Notes: generated by a model not told the origin, from the letters alone. 64,000 nt of DNA from Bacteroidia bacterium (GCA_026000155.1 BNYG01000002.1:1-64000); one strand, 5' to 3'. Counted from the stretch's first letter, positions 31,561 through 40,191 are shown. Translations and numbers: made by a program.

Positions 31561-33600
31561 ATGAAACAAAAACAATTTCATTCCCGGCGAGCCTGCCGTT
31601 TCAGGCAGTTCGTCCAAAAATCTTATGCGGCTTTTAACAGTCTGCATAAAGTGGTCACTACCGGCGTGCTGACCGGTTGTATGCTGGTATTTGCGTCTGT
31701 CGCCTCCGCACAGGATGGTAGAGACGCGATTAATCGCGTCTCTACAGACGATGAACAGTCGCTCGATGAGGTCGTCGTCACGGCATCCAAAGCGGAACTG
31801 ACACTGCATCAAACGGCGAAAATCGTCACTGTTATTACCCGCGAAGAGATTGCGCGACAGCCTGTCAGCAGCATTCCCGATTTGCTGAAAAACATCGTTG
31901 GTGTTGATGTCCGCCAACGGGGAGGCAACGGCGTTCAAACAGACATTTCCGTGCGCGGCGGCACTTTCGACCAAATAGCTATTCTTCTCAACGGCGCTAA
32001 TCTCACCAATCCTCACACCGGACATTATTCTTTCGACCTTCCGGTTAATCTTTCCGACATCGATCACATCGAAATCATTCAAGGACCCACTTCGCTTTTG
32101 TACGGCGCAGGCGCATTTTCAGGCGGAATCAATATTGTTACGAAAAAAGATTCCGATACAGGCGCATCCCTGAAAGCCGAAGGCGGCATGCACGAACTTT
32201 GGGGCGTGGAAGGGCGTGGGGCGCTTAAAACTACCAATGCCTCACACAGCCTTTCGGCAGGCTACAATTCGTCTGCCGGATACATTGCCGACAGCGATTA
32301 CAAAATCCTCAATGCGCTCTGGCAAAGCAATTTCCGGGTGGATAATTCCAAATTGGATATTCAATTAGGCTTGAATGACAAAGCCTACGGAGCCAATACA
32401 TTTTATTCGGCTGCTTATCCCGACCAATTCGATGAAACACAATCCCTTTTTGCCGCTGTCCGGGGCGAGTCGGGCGCTCAATTGAAATTTATTCCGCAAA
32501 TCTATTGGAACCGGCATTACGATACCTTCCAATTAATGCGCGGTGATGAATCCAAAGTGCCGTACAATCATCATCAAAGTGATGTTTTCGGTATTAATCT
32601 TAACACGCAATATAAATGGACAGGCGGGATTACCAATTTCGGCGGAGAACTTCGCAACGAAGGTATTTTCAGCAGCAATTTGGGCGTTCCGATGAAGGAG
32701 CCTGTCGGTAAATACAAAAAATCGGACAACCGCACCAATATCAGCTATTTTCTCGAACATACTTATCTGTATCAAGGTTTTACGTTGGGATTGGGCGTGT
32801 TGGCCAATTACAACACAGCGTATGCTCACGATATGGGATTTTATCCGAGCATCAACGCCGCCTATCGGTTTGAAAATAACTTGAAAATATTTGCTTCGTG
32901 GAACAATGCCACCCGCCTGCCGACTTTCACCGATTTATATTACGTCGCTCCCGAGCAGCAAGGGCAACCCGATTTGAAACCCGAAAAATCGGAATCGTAT
33001 GAACTCGGCGTTCAATATAAAAACAGATTCCTCTCGTTTTCTTTCAATGGTTTTAAAGAATATGGCAAAGATTTGATTGATTGGGTCAAAGAAAATCCGA
33101 ATGATGCTAAATGGAAAGCCACTAATCTGACTTCCGTCGATAAAACCGGTTTTGAAACCAATGCGACTATCTCTTTTCAGGAAATACTTCCGCAACTCTC
33201 GACCACTCGTTTGAATGTAGGGTATATGTTCCTCCATCAAACCCGCGATGCGAACCATCTGATTTCCAATTATGTGTTGGATAATTTGCGCCACAAATTC
33301 ACTGCCGGACTTGCCCACCCGGTTTATAAAGGATTGACGGTCGACTGGCAATTCCGCTGGCAGCAACGGGAAGGCAGTTACAGCAAATTCATCGGAAGAG
33401 ATGACCAAAATAAAGCGCTCTATCAAGAAGAGGCTTATCCGGCATTTGCGCTGTTGGATTTGAAACTCAATTGGAAACTGGAGGATTTTACGGTCTGTCT
33501 GACAGCCAATAACCTGTTTAATGTCAGTTACTACGACCGGGGAAATATTCCACAATCCGGCTTTTGGTTATTGGGAGGAGTTTCCTGGAATTGGGAATAA
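31561..33600 (+). CDS. BtuB-like TonB-dependent outer-membrane receptor
   Basis: A 679-residue TonB-dependent receptor. The extended signal region contains SYAAFNSLHKVVTTGVLTG, typical of Bacteroidales receptors. The TonB box is EVVVTASKAE; the plug follows (PDLLKNIVGVDVRQRGG, SVRGGTFDQIAILLNG, GPTSLLYGAGAFSGGINIVT), then a beta-barrel ending in GVSWNWE. The substrate is unknown (cobalamin-like uptake by resemblance). Two stretches look inserted: CRFRQFVQKS in the N-region and GRDAINRVST just after the predicted cleavage site, the latter from a perfect 28-base palindrome (31718-31745). Confidence 0.92.
   Translation: MKQKQFHSRRACRFRQFVQKSYAAFNSLHKVVTTGVLTGCMLVFASVASAQDGRDAINRVSTDDEQSLDEVVVTASKAELTLHQTAKIVTVITREEIARQPVSSIPDLLKNIVGVDVRQRGGNGVQTDISVRGGTFDQIAILLNGANLTNPHTGHYSFDLPVNLSDIDHIEIIQGPTSLLYGAGAFSGGINIVTKKDSDTGASLKAEGGMHELWGVEGRGALKTTNASHSLSAGYNSSAGYIADSDYKILNALWQSNFRVDNSKLDIQLGLNDKAYGANTFYSAAYPDQFDETQSLFAAVRGESGAQLKFIPQIYWNRHYDTFQLMRGDESKVPYNHHQSDVFGINLNTQYKWTGGITNFGGELRNEGIFSSNLGVPMKEPVGKYKKSDNRTNISYFLEHTYLYQGFTLGLGVLANYNTAYAHDMGFYPSINAAYRFENNLKIFASWNNATRLPTFTDLYYVAPEQQGQPDLKPEKSESYELGVQYKNRFLSFSFNGFKEYGKDLIDWVKENPNDAKWKATNLTSVDKTGFETNATISFQEILPQLSTTRLNVGYMFLHQTRDANHLISNYVLDNLRHKFTAGLAHPVYKGLTVDWQFRWQQREGSYSKFIGRDDQNKALYQEEAYPAFALLDLKLNWKLEDFTVCLTANNLFNVSYYDRGNIPQSGFWLLGGVSWNWE
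31718..31745. repeat. Perfect 28-base palindrome, in frame in the TonB receptor gene
   Basis: The arms are GTAGAGACGCGATT and its complement, AATCGCGTCTCTAC, with no loop. The encoded peptide is RDAINRVST just behind the signal-peptide cleavage site. The same outer sequence GTAGAGAC...GTCTCTAC frames a second palindrome in valS (62733-62760). Confidence 0.92.
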
Positions 33601-33619
33601 CATCGACCGGTCGATGTTA
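33598..33619. terminator. 22-base perfect palindrome overlapping the TonB receptor stop
   Basis: TAACATCGACC and GGTCGATGTTA are perfect 11-base arms, and the TAA stop is part of the palindrome. It is followed by AAAT, without a long T run, so it may be a weak terminator or a repeat element. Confidence 0.5.
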
Positions 33620-33632
33620 AATTGACAAAAAC

Positions 33633-33676
33633 ATTTGGTTAATTATTTTTTTCAGGTGCTATAAAAATTAGCTGTT
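33633..33676. repeat. Dispersed intergenic element, copy B
   Basis: ATTTGGTTAATTATTTT, then CAGGTGCTATAAAAA, closely matches 23261-23300 with a few base changes and a small length difference. It lies at the start of the ~1 kb gap after the TonB receptor. Confidence 0.5.
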
Positions 33677-33738
33677 TAACGGCTTAGCAGGAGATTCCTC
33701 CCTTCGGTCGGAATGACGGTGTGAATTTAAAACAGGGA

Positions 33739-33783
33739 GGAGGAGGAATAAGGAGGGGCTTCGCCCCTCCTTATTCCTCCTCC
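33739..33783. repeat. Long perfect hairpin, 21-bp stem
   Basis: GGAGGAGGAATAAGGAGGGGC at 33739-33759 is a perfect inverted match to 33763-33783, with loop TTC. Partial inverted copies of AGCAG-GATT-CTC...GAATGAC flank it (about 33689-33718 and 33806-33837). This is a nested inverted-repeat array and not protein-coding. Confidence 0.85.
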
Positions 33784-33874
33784 CGTTTCACCCCCTACGA
33801 GTGTCGTCATTTCGAGCGTAGCGAGAAATCTGCTGATAAACGTTAATTGGCTTTTGTCATTATTTGCAGAAATA

Positions 33875-33945
33875 GTAGGGGCGAATCGAATTCGCCTTGA
33901 TTAACATTGCATAGTAGGGGCGAATTCGATTCGCCCCTACTATGC
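33875..33945. repeat. Two GTAGGGGCGAAT palindromic elements
   Basis: An incomplete copy starts at 33875 (GTAGGGGCGAATCG, then AATTCGCC). A perfect copy at 33909-33945 has 17-base arms beginning GCATAGTAGGGGCGAAT around loop TCG. The same element type bounds the uvrA stop codon and ends the S41 protease gene (43818 and 43942). Together with 33598-33837 this makes the first 400 bases of the gap repeat-derived. Confidence 0.85.
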
Positions 33946-34013
33946 TGAAAAAAAATTAAAGTTAAAATTTCCAAAAAACAGGTTAAAAAATAGGTTTATT
34001 GAAAAAATTTGCA

Positions 34014-34021
34014 TACCTTTG
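34014..34021 (+). promoter_or_regulatory. -7 box, TACCTTTG, of leader copy 1
   Basis: TACCTTTG fits TAnnTTTG; transcription would begin near 34028 and give a leader of about 600 bases before the ATG at 34630. The same box is present in copy 2. Confidence 0.6.
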
Positions 34022-34048
34022 CATCGTTAAACTTTAGTCCAAAAAACG

Positions 34049-34078
34049 CTGTCACTTCTTAAGTGACAGTTTTTTTTT
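34049..34078 (+). terminator. Early terminator/attenuator in leader copy 1
   Basis: CTGTCACTT (34049-34057) pairs with AAGTGACAG (34061-34069) around loop CTT, then nine T. It lies about 25 bases after the predicted transcription start, so it would stop most transcripts early unless countered. Confidence 0.75.
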
Positions 34079-34629
34079 GCCAAATTGTCATTAAAATGCT
34101 TATCTCCGCCTTTTTAAGTTTTAAATATTTTAAGCGAACAGGATACAGCTTTGCTGAAACCAAGACTTTTGAAATGTAAAATTTCAACGACTTTGTCATC
34201 AGTTGATGATATTATTGTTATTTTCTTATTCTTTAAAAACCCTCATTAAAACAAACCTGTATCCTGTTTTACCTTTCTCTTGTGGTATGCTTTTACGCTG
34301 AATTCAATATTTTGTAAACAAATTGACAAAACTTTACTGTCACTTAAGAAGTGACTTGACATTTAAATTATTAAGCATAAATAATATGTTATTTTTCGTT
34401 TAACATATTATAACACAAAAGAATACAGTAATCGGAAGAGGCGGGAGCGTTTCGTTTTTTTTACTTATAAAATCATTTTCATTCTTTTTTCTCTAAAGAA
34501 ATGGGATGATTTCCTGCCTTTTTCCGGTTATCTAAAATAGAGCCTTAAGGCTCTTAAAGATCTTAAAGATCTTAAGATATTTAAAAGAATTAACAGCCCT
34601 TTGGGGTAAATATATATTAATTAAAAAAA

Positions 34630-35916
34630 ATGAAAATGAAAAAAATGATGTTTTTGATGCTGACACTCTTGATTTGGGGTGCAGCCAGTATGAATGCACA
34701 GGTAGCTATCGGAGGAGATAAAGATCCCGAAAGTTTTGCTGTGTTGGAATTAATTAACGGCGGTACACAGGGCTTACGATTGCCGCAATTGACAGCCGCT
34801 CAACGGACTACACTTACTGCTCAGCTTACCGGTTTGAGTGAGGATAAAAAAGACCTGGCTAAGGGCTTGATTATTTTCAACACTACCGAAAACTGCACGG
34901 AAACATGGAACGGAACAATGTGGATATCTGATGGTACAGGTCCTATTGTATCTGCCTTGATTTCCGGACCTGTTTCCGGAATTACGAGCTTTAACATGTT
35001 CAGTTATCAAACGATAACGTTGACTGCTAACGCCAGTGGGGGAAGTACACCTACCGCTTACCAATGGTATAAAGACGGAGTTCCTGTTGGCGGAGCTACT
35101 GCAAGTACTTACCCTTTTACACCGCCTACTACGGCTAATGAGCGGGATGATTATACGTTCTATTGTAGGATTTCCAATGAATACAGTTCAAATGTACGAT
35201 CCAATGATATCCTCGTAACAGTAGAACAAGCCACCTTCGGTGAATTGAAAGGTATTCCTTTGCGTAAAGATAACGGCGACGTTTTATATATAGCCACACA
35301 ATTTTTAGGGCAGGAAACTGCCACAGATGCCGCCTATACGGGAGATTTGTATCAATACGGCAGGGAGGCTGACGGACATGAGAAACAAAACAGCCCCGTT
35401 ACTACAACACAGGCTACTAATAGCTCAGCCCCGTATGAACCTGCTGATGTACGAGGTAAATTTGTAGCAAAATCTCCGTGGACTACTTCGAGCGACAATA
35501 AGTCGTTGTGGGATAACCCGCATGCGCAAACTAATGACCCTTGTCCGTCCGGTTGGCATCTTCCTACTTATGAGGAATTTCTCTCGATCTTGCCGAAGAA
35601 TGTGACTGCAAGCGGGTCGCAATACACGAGTATAAACTTTGATACCGATAAGAGAACATTCGTGATAAGCGATGGGGACAATATCAAACAGCTGCCAGTG
35701 CACAGCATTAGGTACGAGAGCGGTACAGTGGGAACGCAAAACGCGATTGGAGGTGCAAATGAGTGGACGGCCAGATTTTGGTATAGGCACTACCCGCTCC
35801 CCACCACGCCGGGGTATACGATGCTAAGATACACCGTTACGAATGACTCCTATGCGATTCAAAATTACGGTGCGGGTTACCCGGTGGTTGGTTATGCAGT
35901 GATGTGCGTGAAGTAA
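34630..35916 (+). CDS. Surface protein with Ig-like and Fibrobacter paralogous (FISUMP) domains
   Basis: A 428-residue exported protein. The signal peptide is MKMKKMMFLMLTLLIWGAAS. The mature N-terminus (AVLELINGGTQGLRLPQL) is a short motif shared by many Bacteroidota surface proteins. An Ig-like segment follows (about 115-200, AYQWYKDGVPVGG), then a FISUMP C-terminal domain with PCPSGWHLPTYEEF and a final GYAVMCVK. Function unknown; cell-surface location is likely. Its leader and first ~25 codons closely match those of the gene at 59353, while the rest differs. Confidence 0.82.
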   Translation: MKMKKMMFLMLTLLIWGAASMNAQVAIGGDKDPESFAVLELINGGTQGLRLPQLTAAQRTTLTAQLTGLSEDKKDLAKGLIIFNTTENCTETWNGTMWISDGTGPIVSALISGPVSGITSFNMFSYQTITLTANASGGSTPTAYQWYKDGVPVGGATASTYPFTPPTTANERDDYTFYCRISNEYSSNVRSNDILVTVEQATFGELKGIPLRKDNGDVLYIATQFLGQETATDAAYTGDLYQYGREADGHEKQNSPVTTTQATNSSAPYEPADVRGKFVAKSPWTTSSDNKSLWDNPHAQTNDPCPSGWHLPTYEEFLSILPKNVTASGSQYTSINFDTDKRTFVISDGDNIKQLPVHSIRYESGTVGTQNAIGGANEWTARFWYRHYPLPTTPGYTMLRYTVTNDSYAIQNYGAGYPVVGYAVMCVK

Positions 35917-36081
35917 AAATCAGATAATGTAATAGAATGTTTAGCTGTTGAAATCTTACGGCTTTGTTTATTGCGCCTTTTTCCGAGTAAGGTTGAGCAC
36001 GTTCAGCTATTGTACAACACACAGACCTTGAGACCCTATACAAAGCTAAATAAGGCAACAAGAAAGATGTGATTAAATTGC

Positions 36082-36123
36082 AGGGCGTTGTGTATTTTCA
36101 AATAAAGAAAATCGCAACGCCCT
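36082..36123 (+). terminator. Hairpin between the surface-protein gene and rpsF
   Basis: AGGGCGTTG at 36082-36090 pairs with CAACGCCCT at 36115-36123, and TATTTTC with GAAAAT extends the stem. A T-rich stretch (TTTTGTT) follows. It can act as a bidirectional barrier. Confidence 0.6.
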
Positions 36124-36158
36124 CGTTGCATTTTGTTAATGCATTTCTATCCGGAAAG

Positions 36159-36190
36159 TTTGTTTTTCTAAAAAGGAATCGCTACCTTTG
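36159..36190 (+). promoter_or_regulatory. Promoter of rpsF-rpsR-rplI
   Basis: TTTG at 36159-36162 and TACCTTTG at 36183-36190 are 20 bases apart. The box is 46 bases before the rpsF ATG. Confidence 0.7.
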
Positions 36191-36235
36191 CGCCTCATTT
36201 TATATATTTAGTATAAATCAATTAATTCAGTATTT

Positions 36236-36583
36236 ATGAACAATTACGAAACCGTTTTCATTTTGACTCCCGTTTTGTCTGATGCACAGATGAAGGAAGC
36301 GGTCGACAAATTCAAGGACGTTCTGGCGGCCGAAGGCTCCGAGATCGTGAATGAAGAAAATTGGGGCCTGCGCAAGCTGGCATACCCGATTCAGAAGAAA
36401 TCTACCGGATTCTATTCTTTAGTAGAATTCAAAGCCGATCCCAGTACCATTGCTAAGTTGGAAACCCAGTTCCGCCGCGATGAAAGAGTACTTCGCTTTT
36501 TAACTTTCCGTCAGGATAAGAATTTTGCAGAATATGCAGCTAAAAGAAGAAACAAATCGAAAGAAACTAAAAAGGAGAACTAA
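36236..36583 (+). CDS. rpsF: 30S ribosomal protein S6
   Basis: 115-residue small-subunit protein S6, which pairs with S18 on the ribosome platform. The family opening is [15 protein letters not shown], with [20 protein letters not shown] and [12 protein letters not shown]. Length and tail (KKEN) are normal. It heads the canonical rpsF-rpsR-rplI operon, with rpsR three bases after its stop. Confidence 0.97.
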   Translation: MNNYETVFILTPVLSDAQMKEAVDKFKDVLAAEGSEIVNEENWGLRKLAYPIQKKSTGFYSLVEFKADPSTIAKLETQFRRDERVLRFLTFRQDKNFAEYAAKRRNKSKETKKEN

Positions 36584-36586
36584 ATC

Positions 36587-36859
36587 ATGGCAGCAAACAA
36601 TAACTCGGAAATCCGTTACTTAACTCCTCCTACTGTTGATGTTAAGAAGAAAAAATATTGCCGTTTCAAAAAAAGCGGTATTAAATTCATTGATTACAAA
36701 GATCCTGAATTTTTAAAGAAATTCCTGAATGAGCAAGGGAAAATCCTTCCCCGCCGGATTACCGGTACTTCGTTGAAATTTCAACACCGTATCGCTCAGG
36801 CAGTGAAGCGCGCCCGTCATTTGGCCCTGCTTCCTTATGTAACCGATTTGATGAAATAA
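36587..36859 (+). CDS. rpsR: 30S ribosomal protein S18
   Basis: 90-residue protein S18. The conserved core is [18 protein letters not shown], then [19 protein letters not shown] and a final LPYVTD. It starts three bases after rpsF and is followed by an AAAGGAGG ribosome-binding site for rplI (about 36861-36868). Confidence 0.97.
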   Translation: MAANNNSEIRYLTPPTVDVKKKKYCRFKKSGIKFIDYKDPEFLKKFLNEQGKILPRRITGTSLKFQHRIAQAVKRARHLALLPYVTDLMK

Positions 36860-36877
36860 TAAAAGGAGGAAACAAAA

Positions 36878-37321
36878 ATGCAAGTCATATTATTAGAAGA
36901 TATTAGCAACCTTGGATACAAGGACGATATCGTTACCGTGAAAAGCGGTTACGGAAGAAATTACCTGATTCCACAAAAGAAAGCGGTTATTGCTTCCGAA
37001 TCAGCTCAAAAAGTATTGGCGGAAAATCTTCGTCAACGTGCTCATAAATTAGAGAAAATCAAAGCGGATGCGCAGGCATTGGCAGCTAAATTAGCGGGAG
37101 TTTCTCTGACTATCGGAGCCAAAACAAGTTCGACCGGTACTATTTTCGGTTCGGTAAACAATATCCAGATTGCCGACGAACTGGCGAAAAAAGGATTTGA
37201 AGTGGACAGGAAAACCATCGTTATCAAAGATCCGGTCAAAGAAGTGGGTTCTTACAAAGCTACTTTGAAACTTCACAAGGAAGTTTCCGTTGAAATTCCT
37301 TTCGAAGTAGTTTCGGAATAA
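36878..37321 (+). CDS. rplI: 50S ribosomal protein L9
   Basis: 147-residue protein L9, binding 23S rRNA domain V. The N-terminal domain ([30 protein letters not shown]) is joined by a long helix to the C-terminal domain with [12 protein letters not shown]. Length is normal. A terminator follows, closing the operon. Confidence 0.97.
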   Translation: MQVILLEDISNLGYKDDIVTVKSGYGRNYLIPQKKAVIASESAQKVLAENLRQRAHKLEKIKADAQALAAKLAGVSLTIGAKTSSTGTIFGSVNNIQIADELAKKGFEVDRKTIVIKDPVKEVGSYKATLKLHKEVSVEIPFEVVSE

Positions 37322-37341
37322 ATTAACGTAATAACAAAGGA

Positions 37342-37378
37342 AAAGGCTGTCCCAGAAGTTGGGATAGCTTTTTTTTTT
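37342..37378 (+). terminator. Intrinsic terminator of the rpsF-rpsR-rplI operon
   Basis: GGCTGTCCCA and TGGGATAGC pair with one G-T, around a short GAAG loop, and are followed by about ten T. Position: 20 bases after the rplI stop. Confidence 0.85.
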
Positions 37379-37472
37379 GCAGCAAAAACATTTTTAATGC
37401 AATCAGGTTTGGTTTTAGAAAAACAACAACCGGATAACAAGCCGTTGCTTTTGATTCTTTTGCGTACTCTTC

Positions 37473-38660
37473 TTACGGTGTCAGCATTTCAATAAATATG
37501 GCGCCTTGCCCGGGATTAGAAGTAGTCATTGCTGCTATATTCACTCTGTATATTACACCATTATCCAGATCGTATATCGAGAAAGTTACCATATCGGATC
37601 TGGGAATATTAGGGCTTATATTATCCACCGCAATTTGCGTCCATGTATTTTGAGCCGGAGAATAACTTGCTCCACCACCCGACAGGTATGTAGGATTTGT
37701 ACCGCTTGTTTTGTAACCGCCTATAAGCACGTTGTTTCTCGCTGCGTCGGTAAATCTGAAAGCCATGTGCGTATTTTGTGAGTCCGTTCCAAACAAACCA
37801 CCCAACAAATAGGGATTTGTATCAAATCGTACCTGCAAACTTCCCAATGTGGTGGTAGAAGGAGCCTGATAGTTTGTAGCGCTAAACGTGAATTTACGTG
37901 TAGCGTATTTAAGATTTTTTACTGCCGATGTACCCACTATAGTAACAGTAGTCGTTTTTCCAAGAAAAGAGAAAGGAATACTGACAGCAGTTGTATCGGG
38001 CGTTCCGGTAACAATGTAAGTTAGCCGTCCGTTGCCCGTATTCAATATTCCCGACTGTAAAGTAAAACTAAGTCCATGAGCGGCGATAGAAGCTCCGGCA
38101 GTATAACTACCCCCGTTTCCTCCCAGGTAAGGCAGGGTAAGTGTTCCGCTGTAAGTAGTCCCGGTGGTAAAAGTAGCCGGCGACAACGTGGCATTTATAC
38201 TATCCAAACCGGTTATCGCAGGGGCAATGGTAGAGCTGATGTCTAACTGCATCCAGGCTGAGCCGTTCCAAAATACATATCCGGTAACAGCTAATCCACC
38301 GGTGCCTGTGTTATAGACCAACAAATCCTGTTTCGGATTGGGGATTGTCGTATTATCCGTATTGGAAGTTAACGTTACAACCGGTATTAATATTCCCTTG
38401 TTATTAACGGCCGACATATCCAAAACCGCAGACGTATCAGGTGTAACCGTTCCGATTCCTATTCGCCCAAAGGAGTTTATCACAAAGTCGTTAGCCTGCT
38501 GGGTAGCAGTTGGCGTGCCTGTGGTAGGATTATCGAGGCCGCCATCAACGTGAAATCTACCCAACGGATTCAATGTGCCTACGCCCGTTTGACTATATGA
38601 CGGCGACGATCCAATAAGCAAAAGCAATAGTCCTATAAAAAAATCATATCGTGTGTTCAT
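37473..38660 (-). CDS. Secreted surface protein, tandem paralogue B
   Basis: A 395-residue exported protein. The signal peptide (FFIGLLLLLIGSSPSYS) leads to TGVGTLNPLGRFHVDGG, a short-repeat motif (GIGTVTPDTSAVLDMSA) and the NKGILIPVVTLTS segment typical of Bacteroidota surface proteins. The middle is Thr/Ser-rich and the C-terminus is GQGAIFIEMLTP. It is clearly similar over its length to the next gene up (38673-39851), so the two are tandem duplicates. Function unknown. It is the last gene of a reverse-strand group. Confidence 0.75.
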   Translation of the reverse strand: MNTRYDFFIGLLLLLIGSSPSYSQTGVGTLNPLGRFHVDGGLDNPTTGTPTATQQANDFVINSFGRIGIGTVTPDTSAVLDMSAVNNKGILIPVVTLTSNTDNTTIPNPKQDLLVYNTGTGGLAVTGYVFWNGSAWMQLDISSTIAPAITGLDSINATLSPATFTTGTTYSGTLTLPYLGGNGGSYTAGASIAAHGLSFTLQSGILNTGNGRLTYIVTGTPDTTAVSIPFSFLGKTTTVTIVGTSAVKNLKYATRKFTFSATNYQAPSTTTLGSLQVRFDTNPYLLGGLFGTDSQNTHMAFRFTDAARNNVLIGGYKTSGTNPTYLSGGGASYSPAQNTWTQIAVDNISPNIPRSDMVTFSIYDLDNGVIYRVNIAAMTTSNPGQGAIFIEMLTP

Positions 38661-38672
38661 ATTTTTATTTTT

Positions 38673-39851
38673 TTAGGGCGTCAGCATTTCAATAAATATG
38701 GTACCTTGCCCGGGATTATTAGTATCTCCGGAACCGGTAGTCTTCGCCGCTATACTGACCCTGTATATTACTCCGTTATTCAAATCGAATATCTGAAAGG
38801 TTACCATATCGGAATTGGGAATATTAGGGGAAATGTTAGCTACATTAATCGTTGTCCATGCATTTTGAGCCGGAGAATAATTTGCTCCACCACCCGACAG
38901 GTATGTAGAATTTGTACTGCTTGCGCTTGTCTTGTAGCCTCCTACCAATACATTACTTCTTGCAGCATCTGTAAATCTGAAATTCAAGCTGGTATTAGCT
39001 GTAGCCGTAGGATCACTACTGATTTGTACCTGTAAACTTCCCAATGTGGTAGTGGAAGGAACTAAATAGTTCGTGCTGCTAAACGTGAATTTACGTGCAG
39101 CATAGCGAAGATTTTTTACGGCCGATGTACCTACTATGGCAACCGTGGCTGTTTTTCCAAGGAAAGAAACAGGAACACTGATAGAAGTTGTATCGGGCGT
39201 TCCGGTAACAATATAAGTAAGTTGTCCGCTGCCCACACTCAATGTTCCCGGCTGTAAAGTAAAACTAAGTCCATGAGACGCGATAGGAGCTAAAGAAGTA
39301 TAAGGGCCTCCATTACCTCCTAAATAAGGAAGGGTAAGCGTTCCGCTATAACTGCTTCCGGAGGTAAAAGTAGCCGGCGAAATAGTTGCATTCAAACTGT
39401 CCAAACCGGTTATCGCCGGAGCAATGGTGGATCTGCTGGTTAATTGCATCCAAGCCGATCCGTTCCAAAACACGTATCCGGTAACGCCTAATCCACCGCC
39501 GGTATTATAGGCCAATAAACCCGGTTTCGGATTGGGGATAGTCATATTATCCGTATTGGAAGTCAACTGTACAACAGGGATTAGCAACCCCTTATTATTA
39601 ACAGCCGACATATCCAAAACCGCAGATGTATCGGGCGTAACGGTTCCTATTCCTACTCGTCCAAAGGGATTTATCACAAAGTCGTTGGCTTGCTGGTCAG
39701 ATGCCGGCGTGCCTGTGGCAGGATTATCCTTTCCACCATCTACGTGAAATGTACCCAAAGGATTAGTTGTGCCTACACCTACCTGACCATGCAATAAAGC
39801 CGGCCACAACAGCAAGGGCAACAACAGTAAAAAACCTAATTTTGTTTTCAT
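38673..39851 (-). CDS. Secreted surface protein, tandem paralogue A
   Basis: A 392-residue protein with signal peptide (FLLLLPLLLWPALLHG), then QVGVGTTNPLGTFHVDGG and the same motifs as its neighbour: GIGTVTPDTSAVLDMSA, YLGGNGGPY, ATVAIVGTSAVKNL, and GQGTIFIEMLTP at the end. The two differ mainly in a variable middle-to-late stretch (about 270-330). Twelve bases separate them. Surface or secreted location is inferred from the signal peptide and the T9SS neighbour. Function unknown. Confidence 0.75.
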   Translation of the reverse strand: MKTKLGFLLLLPLLLWPALLHGQVGVGTTNPLGTFHVDGGKDNPATGTPASDQQANDFVINPFGRVGIGTVTPDTSAVLDMSAVNNKGLLIPVVQLTSNTDNMTIPNPKPGLLAYNTGGGLGVTGYVFWNGSAWMQLTSRSTIAPAITGLDSLNATISPATFTSGSSYSGTLTLPYLGGNGGPYTSLAPIASHGLSFTLQPGTLSVGSGQLTYIVTGTPDTTSISVPVSFLGKTATVAIVGTSAVKNLRYAARKFTFSSTNYLVPSTTTLGSLQVQISSDPTATANTSLNFRFTDAARSNVLVGGYKTSASSTNSTYLSGGGANYSPAQNAWTTINVANISPNIPNSDMVTFQIFDLNNGVIYRVSIAAKTTGSGDTNNPGQGTIFIEMLTP

Positions 39852-39863
39852 ATTTTTTATCTT

Positions 39864-40187
39864 TTATATTTGTACAATATTATTTATTTTTATATTCCGG
39901 CGGCGTTTATACGCAATCAACGCAATGTATAACAGACTGATAACAATCAGTGGCGCAATTCCGTTTTCAATGGGTGCGCCGACAAATGCGCCGGCTCCAT
40001 CATCTTGCGTGGACGGTCCGTTTCCCCACCAGTCATCGCTGGGAGACGGAGGGTCGTAAGACGGGCCTGATCCGTATATCTGATCCTGTATTTCTTCCGA
40101 AGGCAACTTCGCCAATGATTCGTCGGCATAAATAGATACCTGAAAAAACAGGATCAGTAAAATTATAAGGGCTACGCGATTTTTCAT
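39864..40187 (-). CDS. Small protein with signal peptide and C-terminal membrane anchor
   Basis: A 107-residue protein. Signal peptide VALIILLILFFQVSIYA; a Pro/Ser/Asp/Gly-rich middle (SYDPPSPSDDWWGNGPS); then a transmembrane helix (about 78-95, APLIVISLLYIALIAY) followed at once by KRRR. This layout resembles short exported proteins with a C-terminal hydrophobic segment and basic tail. It lies between the T9SS protein and the paralogues, only a few bases from each, so all four are likely one transcript. No family recognised. Confidence 0.7.
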   Translation of the reverse strand: MKNRVALIILLILFFQVSIYADESLAKLPSEEIQDQIYGSGPSYDPPSPSDDWWGNGPSTQDDGAGAFVGAPIENGIAPLIVISLLYIALIAYKRRRNIKINNIVQI

Positions 40188-40191
40188 CTTT

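Larger units (their letters stand above)
33992..34629 (+). repeat. Long leader block, copy 1, upstream of a surface-protein gene
   Basis: This 638-base stretch, just before the first Fibrobacter-domain gene, is nearly the same as 58751-59352. Matching parts include the -7 box, a terminator hairpin, an inverted copy of that hairpin near 34337-34355, the T-rich GGCGGGAGCGTTTCG segment, and TTAACAGCCCTTTGGGG before the ATG. Copy 1 has an extra GAGCCTTAAGGCTC palindrome (34540-34553) and TTAAAGATC repeats. No ORF of note lies in it. Confidence 0.85.
35917..36235. other. Intergenic region before rpsF
   Basis: This stretch contains a T-rich, AT-rich spacer, the hairpin at 36082-36123 and the rpsF promoter at 36159-36190. 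I see no gene in it. Confidence 0.7.

Noticed and set aside
33739..33945. CRISPR-like array
   Set aside because: The repeats are inverted and of several different sequences, without regular spacers or cas genes.
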